DNA of 64,000 bases from positions 1,364,001 to 1,428,000 of the forward strand of contig NADL03000517.1 in NCBI GenBank assembly GCA_002205965.3, in the 5' to 3' direction. Positions 1-13,025 of this stretch are shown here, piece after piece; position 1 is the stretch's first letter, and every line of letters begins with the position of its first letter. This DNA is from Kappaphycus alvarezii. Taxonomy: Eukaryota; Rhodophyta; Florideophyceae; Gigartinales; Solieriaceae. Below the pieces are notes generated by a model. That model did not search any database, had not been told where the DNA came from, and saw only the letters and a list, made by a program, of their open reading frames with translations. Made by a program: the position numbers and the translations under genes.

Positions 1-3000
1 AAATACGGTCCTCAATCATTTTTAAGACACATTAGTGGCCTCCAAGATCATTATTCGCAAAAACATCTCTTGCAAGTGCAGAAGGAGTTTTAAGGTTCTC
101 CTACAGTAAATAATTACAAGTAACTTTTTTCTCATTTTTTAACGGTTATTGTATAATTGTTGCGATCCTGACGTTTTTGACGCTTTTTTGGTGCATATAA
201 TACTTGACCCTTAAGGACTTGTTCATCCTGAACTGTTGAGACGATGATACTAAAACTTCAGGCAACGGTATAAATTGATCTCTTTTGTAATTAACTAGAG
301 CAATTAGTATAAAAATCGCTCTACAGAATGACAAAAGCTCCTCGTCATTGACTTTATCTGACCAACCACCCCAGCACCATCTTCAAGAATTCCTCGGTGG
401 ATAAGAACTAAATGTGAAATTTTAGAATTTCCGAAGCTCCATGGGACCATAACTGTAAGCTTTTTCTGAGATCTTTCCCAGGAGTCATTTAACTTGGAAA
501 GTAAAGTGTATCTATCTATGACAGCACTCCCCAAACTCCAAAAAATGAAAGATTCTAAGTTAGTTCCGGAGAATAACTGGTGTGTAGAGGGAAGTTTGCT
601 GACAAGAGATTGATTGGAGCCCCTTGTTGAAGATTTGGTCATTGAATACTTTTGAAATTGTTGTACTCATTTTTGAGAGTCTCTAAAAACGCTGGGAACC
701 TGGCTCCACTGGAAGACGTCAATATTGGTCTTTTTGGCAATGTTACAATTATGTAGCCATATTCAACCCGTTTCACTGTAGAAAGGATTCGCAAAGTCCC
801 TTTGTAAATCCATTTCAAAGCTAAAAACTTCCATCCATCGTCTTTAGGAGCCCTATTAAACCATGGATCAAAAAGGAGAACCAACCAAGACCCTCAATTC
901 TCTGACCAGTACCACTGAGACCGGAGTATTACGGTTCAGTTGTCCAGTTTTAGTCTATTTAGTGTATTGATGCCTAGTGCTGCTCGGGATCACTCTAGCT
1001 AGACTACCTGGCGTTTGTACAGAGTAAACTTCGCTATTCGTGTCCCCAGTAGGTACAGTGACCGGCGTATTCACACTTTGCTAACCCTTTGGCGCGCTCC
1101 CGAAGTAAGATCTCCTGCCATTCCTATCTATATCAGCCCCTTTCCTCTACTCTTTTTCCTCCGCTTTACCCGGTCAAGTGAAACTTCTGGAGGATCTTGA
1201 ATGTGAGGTGTTAAGCGCAAAGTAAATAGATGTTTGAACTGTTTCTTGATGGTTCTGGTAAAGAGGCGGGAGATTTAGACCAGTGTTGATACATAAAAAG
1301 TACTCGACGACAGCAGAGGTGAGTTGTAAGCAAACAGTACTGAATTCAGGGTATTCTGGAAAAAGAGACCCTATAGGTATCAAACTACAAGGTTCTGAAG
1401 GTTCGTGTAGCAAACATCAATGGTGCTGACAGCACTAAACATCATAGCAATGTTCCATTGGTCCAACTGGAAAGAATGCGTAAAGTAATCTCTGATTGGT
1501 GAGATGGGCAATTTTGTAAGAACCACGCAAGATAGCCACGATAGCTTCATTTAATTGGCTTGGCACAAATTCGTATGATCTTGTGTTCTAAACTGGTGTC
1601 CAGGTACAGTGAACAAGTTTCACTGATGTGTTGTTACAGTGTAAATCCTCGGTAACGGTTACTGGTGGGTTACTGCCAGGTGATTTAAAGTGATTTGGTT
1701 TCTGAACATAATCGTTACATTAAGGCATCCTCCTAAGCCTATTAGACGCGACCTACCGTCTCTCTACCCTTCTAAATCAGTAACTCTCTAGCCCCGCATA
1801 CACTGGTCTCCCGAAAAAGCTTAGCTTCTAAAAATCTCACTGGTGAATGAACCCTCACAGGGTCATTCTACTACAGTATGTAAGAAAATAATCAACACCA
1901 ACATAATGTGATCCATCTGGATTTCCCTGTCCTTCATTCCCTGTCCTTCATGAGCTGTTATTCTTTAAATCAATGAACTTTCATGTATGCGCTAGTATCT
2001 GGTTCCTTATCAGCCAGTTTAGGTGTTCGCAGAACCGTTCGCAGTTTGTCGGCTACAAGAGTTATGCATCACGAATGTGCTTCATTCGAGTGATTTTTAC
2101 GATTCAAGAATATTATGACAGCCGGCACATGCTAACAAATGCTATGAATTCATCTATTAAGTAAAAGTATCACACTAGTTCCCCCCATAATGTGGGGAAT
2201 TCAACACCATATCAAGCAAGCGTATTGTCGTTACACTAATTCGTGCCGTTCGCCAAAGAATAAGTTCACACATAACCAGCTGATGCCCCATTAAATCTTT
2301 TCAATTGAATGACATACGGATGCAACATGTTCGTTGCAGTATTTTTTGGTCAGAGTGCAAGTTGGCACAGTACAGCAAAGTTCAACATCGATACACAACA
2401 TCACAAGCAGCGCTTTTAATACGTTTCCTGCGTTTTAACGATCAAATTTGTACCATTTCATTGAAACATTCAGTATTGTACGCATCGAAAACAGTACAAC
2501 ACTGTGGCCTTTTACTAAATCAGCTCCCATTTTATCGAGGCTCTCATTCTGAGCCTGCTATCGAATTCGCCCATACTATTGGGTACAGCAGCTTTCCACA
2601 TCAGATTAATTTTAATAGCACTGCTTTTTTCTAAGTGTCAGAATGGGGATAATATGGAGAGCTTGAAGAGTTCTTTATTGCTTTGCTTTTCTTTTTTTAA
2701 TTTTTAATATCTTTTTCATTTTTTTCTTTCTTCCTCCCTTTTTATCTTCTTAAGACGACTATTAGGTACTCGAGAAACTAAGCACAGTTCTTCAATTTCA
2801 GATGGGCTGCTCTTCGGCGGCGTTATTTGCTACCTATATGGGCTTCGAAGTCTATCTGCTGTGGGAACGTGAGGTTAAACTTCTTGCACCGTCTAATTTC
2901 CTTTTTAGCCGCTCTCCTGACCCAAGCTCTCTTATTAATTTTTCTAAGCTCTTTAATTTCCCTCTGATGTGCGCTGGGGAACCCGAGTTCGCAAACTGTG

Positions 3001-5100
3001 CGATGAAAAGTCCTTTTCTTGATTTTCCGGTTCTTATTCCTCCTTTCACGGTCGTTTGCGACTTTGAACGAATTTTTGCAGGTCTTAGCTATTCCTACAT
3101 GTGTATTTTCCGATGAGGAAGCGATTGAGGTTCCAGCGCTGACCGCCAACCGCAGGGGAATTTTGGATCGATGTCAACAGGTTTACGGCGTTTCCATCAG
3201 AGAGGAATAGGCTACTCGCAGCTCTGTTGGCCTTCTTGTTGCTGACGAGATCCTCTAGGTGGTTACAAATAGTCTAGGAGTGCGAAAGGGGCCGGTTGAA
3301 ACGAGAGCTTGATTCGGAAGGCGATGCTTCATCTAGGACTCGGGCTTCATTTCTGCCGACCTGTCCGCCGATCTTGTCCCTACCAGACTTCTTTCCTGTC
3401 CTCTTTCCTTATTCATATTCTCGATGCGGTATTGACCCTGACAATGCCTGTGATCCACCGGTGTTTGAAGGTGTCTCCAAAGTCTACCCACATTAGGCTT
3501 AAGCGGGAAGTCAGCACCTCAGCAGTTACTGGGGTATTGTCCCTCCGAGCCCCGAGTTAAACATTTTTGACCCAGAGAGACAACGGACACCTACATTTTA
3601 GAGGGTATTTACCCCTCGAACTTCTACAGACACACCGTCGGTCCAAGGAGACAAGGGAGCCATTGCTTCAAAAGACAGAAGGGGGAGCGAAATCGTTGGT
3701 TTGGTCTTCTTGTGGTTGGATTTTTGGTTCTTTTCTGGGGGATTTGGAGATATCTTGATGGTAGTAGTGAGGTGCTTCGTTCAAATCGGGGGTAAGTTGA
3801 GGCCCGAATCCCTATCAATCACCGCCTAGATAAAGAAACTAAAATTTTCAAAACCTTGCTAAATAAAACTAGAATACCTTCTGGGTAACAGTAACTTCTA
3901 CAGTACCGAATCACTATACTTGGTGTTCTTAGCACAGACTGCAATATATTAAATTACTCATAATTGCATTCCTGGAACCGAACGATAAAATATGTAGCCC
4001 TGATTGGTACCATGCGAAATTATGCATCACACACACTTGACATTTTTAACCACAAATTCGGGCATAAAACAATTTCATACAGACCTGACCTGACCGGAAT
4101 ACAGAGAAGTGACCATGCTCTCACTGAACACGGAAGGACTAACCGAAGTTGAATTTTTGTTTTACTCGTCAATGTTCTCGTTTCGCCTTTTCTATTGTTT
4201 TCGCTTCCAAGAGCACCGCGAGCAGCGAAACTTTACTCCGAAATACGGAACTATTTGGGCAGAACAAACAAAAGGGTGGTATGCAGGGTAACGTTTTGAA
4301 ATACAGTACTTAGGCCCAGTGGCAGCTTCCATGATTGGACTTGTGGCATAACAGCTTCCACGGTGAAATTTATGTTGTGGCAAAAATGTTTATATATTGT
4401 CGTAGTACTAACGTACTGTAAATAAATGCTCCCAAAATTAAGCACAATAAAAGCCAGTGCAAGCCATGAAACTAAGATATACTTCAAATGACCTGCAACG
4501 ATTACGAAGATTCCATTTCTTCTTCTGTTAAGTATCCATTGATTGATAGGGTGACTGAGTATACTATTATCAATGATTGTATGAAGGTGTATATTTTCCG
4601 TCCTTTTTGCTGACCCATCATCATGTTTGAATTCAGAAGCCATGTGTCCAACATTGTGCAAACTTCCCAAACGATATAATTCCCGAATCGCCCAAATATC
4701 AATAAAAATCCGTTCTCATTGACTGTAGAAAGTTTGACAATAGTGTCAAGCAGTGATCTTGAATCAGTAATGAAAATGATTGGTATTTCCTTCGCAGTGA
4801 TATTTTTTAGATCATGCGCGAATTTTTATGCACCAATAAAAGCAGTTTTAGAGCGCATAACCTTCTGCAGTCAGCACGGATCGCGTTACACGCCGACAGT
4901 ACCACGAACCGAATTTTATTATTCAAGCGTTTCCATTTTCATCCTTCAAGAACGCAATCATTCCCGGTTGAGAACTGTAGTCGTTATTAAACTTAAAACT
5001 AGCATCAGAATATGCCCAAATGCAAATTGATTGCAAGTGAAAAGGAGTTATATAAAATAATAATAATATAATGTATCCTACGCTCTCTCTGGTGTTCATC
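1..5100. other. Gene-free or unrecognised stretch
   Basis: No gene is supported here. The open frames are short, mostly begin at non-ATG codons and show no motif I know. On the minus strand three short frames follow each other between 884 and 146 in different phases and could be a decayed coding region, but no family is recognisable. A pyrimidine-rich tract at about 2,690-2,800 ends in TTCAATTTCAG directly before an ATG at 2,802 (frame starting MGCSS, 104 codons). It resembles a 3' splice site, but the frame that follows has no recognisable content. A small tandem of the word TTCATTCCCTGTCC lies near 1,930. Confidence 0.4.
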
Positions 5101-5106
5101 TGGTAA

Positions 5107-5760
5107 TTGCGCGACCGCCACCCTAGCTTAGTAGCTGCGAAGTTCAGCTTGATTTCAACGTCCATCTTATCTCGACTGACAGCACCCAACCCTCGCTTCA
5201 TCTCGCTCGGCGCACGCGCACGGCGTGGGCGCCGGACCTTCATCCGGCTCTTCCCTCAGGAGACCGCCCCGCCACGGCTGCAGAGCTCTCGCTGCAACGT
5301 TCTTGTCGATGGCCACATCGAGTGGATTGCCTCTCCGCGCCCCCAGCGCACGTGGGACGAACTGGGAAAGGTGTATAAGGATGGCTCTACTACTCGAACA
5401 AGGTTTGCGAAGTCCACCGTACCCTGCCGCACTCAAATCTTCCGTCATTTTGACGGACTGCGAGGGGTTGTGGTCTTCACAGCCTTGCGGGCTTGTCGTC
5501 AAGCTATCCCGTCCGGAGTTCTCGCCGTTGCGGTCGCCGTCTCTATCTGTAAGCCTATGTGCTTACAGCGGGAGTTTTTTAAGCCTTCTGAATCCCCGGC
5601 AGGTGGTGGAGTTTTCTTCCGGTCCCTTTTTCGCTTGAGTGGGCAAGCGGTTCAGCCATTGCCCGGAGTCGTCCGTCTAGCAGAACCCGAGGTCCTGTGT
5701 AGTGCGGACTTGTCTTCAAACAATAAAGCGTCATTCTTCCTTCTTATATAAGACAGTATT
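5107..5760 (+). other. GC-rich block with long open frame and polyadenylation signal
   Basis: This block is visibly richer in G and C than its flanks and is open for 214 codons on the plus strand, but the frame begins at TTG and matches no family I recognise. AATAAA occurs at 5,722-5,727, about 30 bases before the block ends. It lies about 80 bases upstream of the first direct repeat of the DIRS-like element. It may be a leader or terminal region of a retroelement, or the 3' part of a lost gene. I cannot decide between these. Confidence 0.25.
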
Positions 5761-5843
5761 ATTCCGAAAGAAAAGGTATGGCTTCATTTATCATGCTAGT
5801 TTCTGTCCTGCCAGCTGACTAGGCTTTCCATTACGTCAGTTTT

Positions 5844-6115
5844 GGTGGAACGTTTGCAAAATGATGGGTGAGTATGACAAATAGGCTTCGACTTGGCCGT
5901 GATCCACAACTCTCTACAAGTCACGCCGTCAAATCTACATCTTGGCTGCATCTTCATCCGTTCCACTGCAAGAACCTCGAGATAAGGCCACGTTAGCAGG
6001 CTTTCCGTTGCTCAAAGGCTTGGTGCTCCATCAAAACCCGTCTAACAGGGCTATTTAATCGCCAAATGGAGAACCTCTGCCGGAACTACTGGTTCCTAAA
6101 GTCATCGTTTGTGTT
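5844..6115 (+). repeat. Left direct repeat of the DIRS-like element
   Basis: This segment matches 9,574-9,853 along its whole length in the same orientation. Shared words include GGCTTCGACTTGG, ACTGCAAGAAC, GATAAGGCCACG versus TATAAGGCCACG, CTCAAAGGCTTGG and GAACCTCTGCCG. Small insertions and many substitutions separate the copies. Terminal direct repeats are known for Ngaro and PAT relatives of DIRS, whereas DIRS-1 itself has inverted ends. Confidence 0.75.
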
Positions 6116-9100
6116 CCTAAGTCGAACCAGCTACGGAAAAATCAACGTCTAGGCCCACCTTCGCACAAAAACAACATGCAACCCTCCAATTTCGCATGCT
6201 GACTCCTCTTCTACACCATCCGACACCTTCAGGGTTTTTATTCTGAAGACGAGGTTGCCGGACTCGAAGGAAATCTCTCCAAAATCGTCAACCTACTCAT
6301 GCCTGAGTCTGGATCCGCTTTCTCTGCCGCTGCTTCCACCTTCGCCGCCGCCCGGACTTATTGTGTCGCATAGCCTTCACCAAACCGTACCAAGAAGCCC
6401 TCAGCCGCTGCCGAGGCTTTCAAAGTTGGAAACTGTAGTTTATGCTGACAATACGTACCACTGAACAAGTGGGCGAAGCCTTCGCTGCACTACGAGCCTA
6501 CACAGGTACGGCGAGAACGGCCTCGCCCCTGCTCATCAAGTCAACGAAGCTCCTGTGTCCAAAAACATTGAGGCTGACACAGAAGCTTTCTTTGTGCTAC
6601 AGCATTTCATTTCGGCTTCGTATAGCCGTGTCCTGGAGCGCGTCGACTTCTTGGCTAGATCTATCTAGTCCAGGAAGTCTGAAACAGTCTTTCTACAGAA
6701 AAATTTGCGCGAGAACTACTCCTCGTATTCTTCAGAGCTCTACCGCTTGGAGAAAAACACGTTTGCCGAATTAAACTTACAAGCCTACACCGAGAAGTTT
6801 AAAAAGCACCTCTAACCGGAAGTTCTTCGACTTCGCGATTCAGGATGCTTTACACCGTCGTACTTACGAAGAGATTCCCGCCGCAACTGCTTTTTCCCTA
6901 CACGAGCAAGGTTACTAGGTTTAGAAGGCATTTGTGGCAGTGTAGGTCGGAACGCAGCGGCGAGTCGTGAATTTGTCGAGACAATCAATTTTGTTTCGAG
7001 ACATACCCGTCAAGACAGAGACTTTGGAAGCTTTCGTATTGGAACTCAAACAGAACGACAGGATGTTCTCCTTCGATATTGCGAAGGGGTACCACCACTT
7101 TCGGTGGCACCCATACATTTCGCAATTGGTTCTTCTTCAAGGCCAAGAGTCGCTTTTTTCGTTGTATTGCAAAACTGTTTCGTTGGAAAATCGCTGCAGC
7201 TTACTTTATCAAATTCATGCCTGCTCTGATTCGATTCACTCGGCGGTATCTACTGCTGCGCATTCAATCGTATATGTACTACTTCTTAGTAGCAGTCAGA
7301 CTAATTTCTCGGCTACAAAAGGCCCGTTTAAGAGGCCCCGTCTTTTACGCGCTTTTGGACTGCAACGAAAGGAGTAAAAGGGTAATTTGTAAGTTTCTCA
7401 AAAGCATTGAACATAAGGGATTCGTAATGAACATGACCCGCATGGATTTCTGAATATCGTTTCGACTTGTGGAAAAGATTCAGGTTATCTCGCAGGAATT
7501 ATTGCGCCAAGCACGACGGAACCGGCGTCTAGTCGACGTCCAACTCTCAAGCCACTTCTCAGGAGTGGAGATCTTATGCTCGCTAGCAATTCCTCTCACC
7601 CGATTCTACACTCGATCCCTGTACGAATCGCTCAATCAGAACACGAACAACTGTGGTAAATGCGTCCGTCTTCTACACGCCGCGATCCGGGATGTCAAGC
7701 ACTGGCGCGACCTGAGCAACCATCTGTCAGAGAGGCCCATTCCAATCCCATCCCCTACACAAGCGTTACATCCCGAAGACTCTACATCAATCAGGCAAGA
7801 GACAAACCTGGGTTCCGACCTCCGGCCGGGAGTTTAGGGGGTATTAGAAGCCCAGGGCCTTTTTTATCCCGTCATACGGGTCAGGCCGATCAACTTTCTC
7901 GAGCTTCACGCAGCAACGGACAATATTCGACTCTTCGCCAATATGCTTAAGTAAAGGACTCATCTAAGGGTTTGGGAGGGCAACCAAGCCGTGATATTCA
8001 TTCTGAACGCCAAAAAATCCTGTTGTTACAATTTTTGTTGATTCGGCTGGGAATCTCGATCTATTCACAACACCCACCCTTGGCGGTCAATCGCTTCGCA
8101 GATCGCCTCTCGAGATTGCACACGTTATACTACTGTAGAGGCAACGGAGTAAACATCCAACTGCTACTCAAGTAGTTCCTACCAACCATAGATCGCTTTG
8201 CAGACAATCGCAACAAGGTATGCCAACGTTTCAACAACGAAGTAGAATTTTCTGGCTCCATCGATATTGACGCTCTAAGCCAAAATTCTTGTATGGAAAA
8301 TAACTTTTGGAATATGTCCCTCAAGTATATACTGCTCGTCGTTACGAAAATCTGTCAGAATAGAGCCCAGTGAATTCTGATCATCCTCATAGGCCCGCAC
8401 AGCAATGGTACACCCAAATGATCCGTTTCGCTCGCACGTTTTAGACGCAGAGAATCTGTATCTACCCCCGATTTGGGCTCCTCCGAAATGTCTTCGCCTC
8501 CGTGGAAGATCGACGTGTGGAAAATCTCATGGAAGAAGAAGCAACGCTACCGTTATCCGTAGCTCTGCAGCAGTCTGTTTTATCTACGGCAGAATATGGG
8601 GGAACTGATGTTTAAAGTGTCATCGTGCATCTGATGCACATGGATAAGGCGCCAAGAACTTGGCGCTGGAATAAAAATGTAGACTATATTTGTCCTAAGG
8701 ATTGTGTCGATTCGCTATAGGGAAACAACAGTTCTATTCTACGATATCTAGTACGGCTATTCAACGAAGGCAAGGTCAGTGCTACAATGGTTCGCAACTA
8801 TCTATTTGGCGTCAAAACCGCTCATACTCGCGTGGTCGCTCCCTTAGTCTCACTACGTTTATTTAGTTGTCCGCTGATTCCTATCAACAAAATGGCCGTG
8901 ATAGCAAGTTTTCCAGCGATCTCGATCAGATGACGGAACATAGAACGTTGCCTAGCTCTGTGGCCCGCAGGGTATTCGCTATTACACTCACAGCTCCAGA
9001 TTCGTACTTGTGTTCTTCCAACGTGGCGGAGCCGGTGCGTCCCTACAACTGCGCAATATCACGGTCTCTGAGGATTCAATCAACATTGCAATTGCACTCT

Positions 9101-9573
9101 GCAAGAATCGGCAACGCGTGGCGCACACCATTTCGTACACAATGAATTCCAACATCGAGTCAAGTATTATCGACCTGGTGAGACGCCATGATACCCTCCG
9201 TCGAAATATTCGCTCTGTTAGTAAGTAATACTGGGCCTTGACTGGAACGCGCTTGTCAACCAGCACACCCATGATGAGATTATGGCTCAAGTTTTGCCAC
9301 GCAAAAATTCAATTCGCTGCACATCCTCAAATTTCCTGGACCTGTCATTCTCTCCGCGTGGGCGCCGCTTCGAAATGGGCGTTTATTGGTGTTTAAGAGT
9401 ATCTTATCCTGATTTGGGACGACTGGTCTATAGAAAGAACTATTCGCGAATCGCTTTTTGATGCCCATGTGTTGCACTGTGATGATTCTTTCTTCTTCTT
9501 CGGTCACTTATTGTAGCCTCACTCTCTCCACTTCTACCTCCGGTACTTTGGTTTTTCCCAAATTGTTTTACTC

Positions 9574-9853
9574 GGTGAAATGATTGCAAAATAATTGGTG
9601 AATACGACAGTTAGGCTTCGACTTGGCTGTGATCAACGAATCTCCACAAATAACGCTATCAAACGTACATCCCGGCTGCATTTGCATCAGTTCTACTGCA
9701 AGAACTTCGATAACTCGATATAAGGCCACGGAGGCAGCTTACAATTGCTCAAAGGCTTGGTTTGCTATCAAAACCCGTCGAACTGGGCTATTTAATCGTC
9801 AAATTGAGAACCTCTGCCGCAACTTCTGATTCCTAAAATCGTCTCTTGTTCTC
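9574..9853 (+). repeat. Right direct repeat of the DIRS-like element
   Basis: Second copy of the direct repeat at 5,844-6,115, in the same orientation and close to 80-85% identical by eye. Together the copies bound a unit of about 4.0 kb that holds the DIRS-type reverse transcriptase. This supports treating the interval as one inserted element. Confidence 0.75.
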
Positions 9854-9859
9854 TTTACT

Positions 9860-11284
9860 CCCAGTTCTCCATTTTTCCTTTATGTTCTAGTCATTTTCTA
9901 GTCACAAATCGTCTTTTTCTTTGTTTCAATTCACTTATTGTATTGAGTCATTTTTCCTTTACACCTCCCATATCATACTGGTGCTTCCTTCGCTCGTTCA
10001 TCGCATTGTTGCCACCCCTTTTTCAAGTCACATAGCGGGGAGGTATTTACACCGCATAAATATCACGATCGGGTTGCATCCACAAGACAGGTTGTCAAGA
10101 TTGGGGTTGCTAAATAGGCTGTCAGTCGATCGCTCGGACCTCTGGACGAAATTGCCACTAGAACGTTTTAGCAATAATTACGTGGTATGGGGGCAGATCA
10201 AACGGCCTGTAACTGTTCGTAAGTGCATATGCGCCCCCTACACCACTATATTGAGAGAGAATGGACCCTAACAAGCTGTCACGACTCGTGACAAGTGACT
10301 ATATCTCAATTTCTAGCATTACTTGGGTTGGAATGCTGGCACCCTAACCATCTCATGAAAATCGTCTGTTCCAAAATTTGACTCACCTGCACCTCTTCGC
10401 TTCACCACCTCTTTCAAGGCGGCTAGTAACGACGTATGCGAACGAGAAAGCTGTTTCTATTAAGCCACATTCTAGTGATACTATCTTCACTGTTGGATTA
10501 AATGTGTTTCCCTTTCTCAAATTGGTTTTCTCGCCGCGTAAGTACTCAAAGAATGTCTCATGGATGTGGATATATACGCAATCTTTCCTCGGAATTCTGC
10601 AAACTCTTTGCCAGTCATACTTCTTCCTGGTGTGTTATTTTTTGATGATTAATCAAACTGAAGTAGACGCACAGCCGACCAATTTAAAGCCTCATCGATA
10701 AAAACATCCATTGAATTGAATTGGAAGCGTGTTTTGGCGTGTTTTGGGAATAAAATGTGTTCCAACTTGGTGTTCTTTTGCTGATAACGATATATTTTCG
10801 GTTCCAAGAGTATCATCAACCAAACCAAATTGAGCTCCTGGGAAGGAACCTTTCCGGTTGTCAAAGAAAAGGCGTGGGTCCATTACGCCCCTTCCTTAAG
10901 AAGCAATTTCTCTAGCTGAGAACGTCTAAATGTTATTCACCAATACGTCGGAGAGAAGCGGGTAGCAGCTGTATGGGGCGTACTCTTAGGTACTGGGAAA
11001 TGTAGGAACCTGTGCAAACACCAGCGAAGTGCAAGTCGATGCGGGTGCCCCCCGGGGGTGGTGGATATGAGGAAAGATGGGAAATATCTAATTCGTGTCG
11101 GGGTGGGTGCGTGGCGGGGTGCGAAGCGACGTTTGTGGCCGCTTGTGGGGCTATTACGGGTGGTTCAGACGGAGAGGTTAAGTTTCGATTAGTGCGCAGG
11201 GTTTGGGGTGGTAAGAATTTTGTGAAGTACCGATTGTGGTCGGTACGTTGTGGTGAAATGTAATGTGCGGCTTTCCGTGGTTTT
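9860..11284. other. No gene recognised
   Basis: The interval holds only short open frames without motifs. A minus-strand frame at 10,650-10,883 is locally protein-like but unassignable. From about 11,000 the sequence becomes G-rich on the plus strand, which probably marks the start of the LINE remnant that follows. Confidence 0.4.
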
Positions 11285-12158
11285 CTAGTTGCCTTTGCCT
11301 GCCTGGGTGATGGCCTGGAGCTTGGAGAGGGACTTTGAAACTTCTTGTTGTAGCAGACCGGTGAGATTAGGGATGTGGAAGATGGCTTGTAGGCGGCAAG
11401 TATCTCTCAAGCGCAGACAAGATGCGAAGAGTTGCCACTGGATGGAGAGGTCGGCGCGGTGAGGGTCGTTGAGGTTGCGCAGCAGGATAGCTCTGTATAA
11501 GTACGTGTTGTGGAAGAACGTGTGGAAGACGTGGCCAGGACGGGCGGGGGCCATATCAGAAGTGAGGGGCGTTGCGTGTGGCAGGTAACGGGTGCATTGT
11601 TGAGTACGATGTACCCTGTTGATGGTCGCGTCGGGGTGTATTCCTAGGGTTCGACTGTCATCTCTGAGTAAGGGGCCTTGCGGGATAGGTTACCGTCGAT
11701 TGTATTGTGAGTGGTAGACGTGGGTGGGCCGGGTCCTGAATGATCACTGTGTACTTATTGCGTGCCCAGTTCATACGTCTGGCGGATGCCCAGCGTTGAC
11801 ATTCATTGAGGAGAGTCTGGAGGAGGTGGGGGGTCGTAGGGGTAGAGTAGGACGTCGTCTGCGAACAGTATGCATGGAGGTGACAGGTAAAAGGGGATCG
11901 TGATGTTTGTCAGGGCTTCGGGAAGGCCATTGATGAATACGTTGAATAGAATTGGGGAGAGGGGGACCTTGGGTGAGACCGAGGCGGATAATGAAACAAG
12001 GTGCATAAAAGTGGCCACGTGTCATACGGCCTCATACTTGTCGAAGTATGTGCAATGTCAAGACTTACAGAACATGGCCTGAGTGCGGTTGCGCGGTTCG
12101 TGCGCAAAGGAGATGAGAGGTTAAGGAGGCTGTAAGGTGTAGAGGATTTGGGCGGCAA
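11285..12158 (-). mobile_element. LINE reverse-transcriptase remnant
   Basis: Minus-strand remnant of a non-LTR retrotransposon. Near 11,900-11,960 one frame reads PLSPILFNVFINGLPE, the motif of non-LTR reverse transcriptases that normally follows GVPQG. About 30 codons later comes ILFADDVLLYP, containing the catalytic FADD in place of the commoner YADD. A segment upstream on the same strand (about 12,040-12,158) sits where the first catalytic aspartate motif is expected. The downstream part (11,285-11,554) resembles the thumb region of these enzymes in a different frame. The coding sequence is scattered over at least three frames, so the copy is dead. No endonuclease domain or 3' tail is visible next to it. 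It may belong to the same LINE lineage as the 3' ends at 17.5-19.5 kb, but there is no overlap to test this. Confidence 0.6.
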
Positions 12159-12159
12159 A

Positions 12160-12949
12160 GTAGAATGGGTACGTGCGTTCCCCCGGTCGGGTTGTTTTCG
12201 TCGTGAGCGAAACCCCTTCCGTATTTCGTGTCGCCGGGTTTATAAAGCGCAGTGCGCCAAATTCAAACTTTCGTAGTCATTGTGTACCGATTGACTACTG
12301 CACTCGAAAAAGGCTAATTCTCGGCTAAATTCGGCATTACTGTAATGCGCATTCAACACACCCCCCGCTGGCGGCAATATAGAAGCCAGCCATTGGTTTT
12401 TTTGGCGTTCCCACAAATATTTTGCAATAAGAAAATTCGACGGGCGCGTTCTGCAATTAATTTCGAAATTCGCCCAGAATTTGAAAATGACCGATTTTTC
12501 CTGCTCAGAGCTTGCGACTTTTTCTGTATAAAAGGCCGAGCAATAATTGCATACCGGCGCTTTTCGAGCTTGGCAGGTTGGCAGTGGACCTGATCAGTTC
12601 CTCGCGCGTCGTGGCGGCTGTCAACCTCCCCCTCCAGCGGTAGCCCAGTCCTGCCCAGGTAGTGCGGCGTCAGTGTGCGGGCGCTTGAAACAGCTCGCTT
12701 GCGAGCGATAACGCAGCGGTAACTCGTGTAGTGTTCGGCACTATGCGGCCGCAGCTGGATCACCCAGTTCACCAAAAGTGAAAAAAGAAATTTGATCATG
12801 CACTGCCTGGGCTCTTAGAGCGTGGCCACGGTAACCAGACCAATATCACTGGACCCAAGGGGTGCCAAAAACCTTACAAGTATCCACGTTGACACTTGTG
12901 GTCTCGAAATAAATTTTTTGTTCCCAACGTATATGTGAAGTGTACAGTA
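12160..12949. other. Intergenic block with TATA-like words, no gene
   Basis: No coding region is supported. The plus strand has TATAAAAG at 12,527-12,534 and TTTATAAAG near 12,239, and a short self-complementary word CTCGCTTGCGAG near 12,690. The block separates the LINE remnant from the copia-type fossil and might include decayed terminal repeat sequence of that fossil. I could not find a matching copy at its other end. Confidence 0.3.
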
Positions 12950-13018
12950 GATGTCATTTGCAATTATGTGTCTGTAGCGATGTCATTTGCAATTATGTGT
13001 CTGTAGCGATGTCATTTT
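12950..13018. repeat. 29-bp tandem repeat, 2.3 copies
   Basis: The unit begins GATGTCATTTGCAATTATG and ends GTGTCTGTAGC. Two exact copies (12,950-12,978 and 12,979-13,007) are followed by a partial third that keeps GATGTCATTT. It lies just outside the RNase H end of the copia-type fossil. Identical copies suggest a recent slip or duplication. Confidence 0.9.
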
Positions 13019-13025
13019 GGCATTT

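Larger units (their letters stand above)
5844..9853 (+). mobile_element. DIRS-like tyrosine-recombinase retroelement, fossil
   Basis: Remains of a retroelement of the DIRS/Ngaro group, reading on the plus strand. The reverse-transcriptase region is recognisable at about 6,960-7,150 by FSFDIAKGYHHF, the form of this motif typical of DIRS-type enzymes. It continues at about 7,470-7,800 with the region that joins reverse transcriptase to RNase H, and at about 8,180-8,300 with an RNase H segment that reads TIDRFADNRNK. A region at about 8,870-9,230 has the position expected for the tyrosine recombinase, but I see no sure signature there. Direct repeats of about 275 bases flank the element. It is broken in many places (more than ten) and its end repeats differ at roughly one base in six by eye, so it is old. 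A copia or gypsy origin is less likely because the FDIAKGYHH motif and absence of a DDE integrase both favour DIRS. Confidence 0.6.

Noticed and set aside
2823-3149. 108-codon basic minus-strand frame
   Set aside because: No motif. Plus-strand frames of similar length cover the same bases, and nothing favours any of them.
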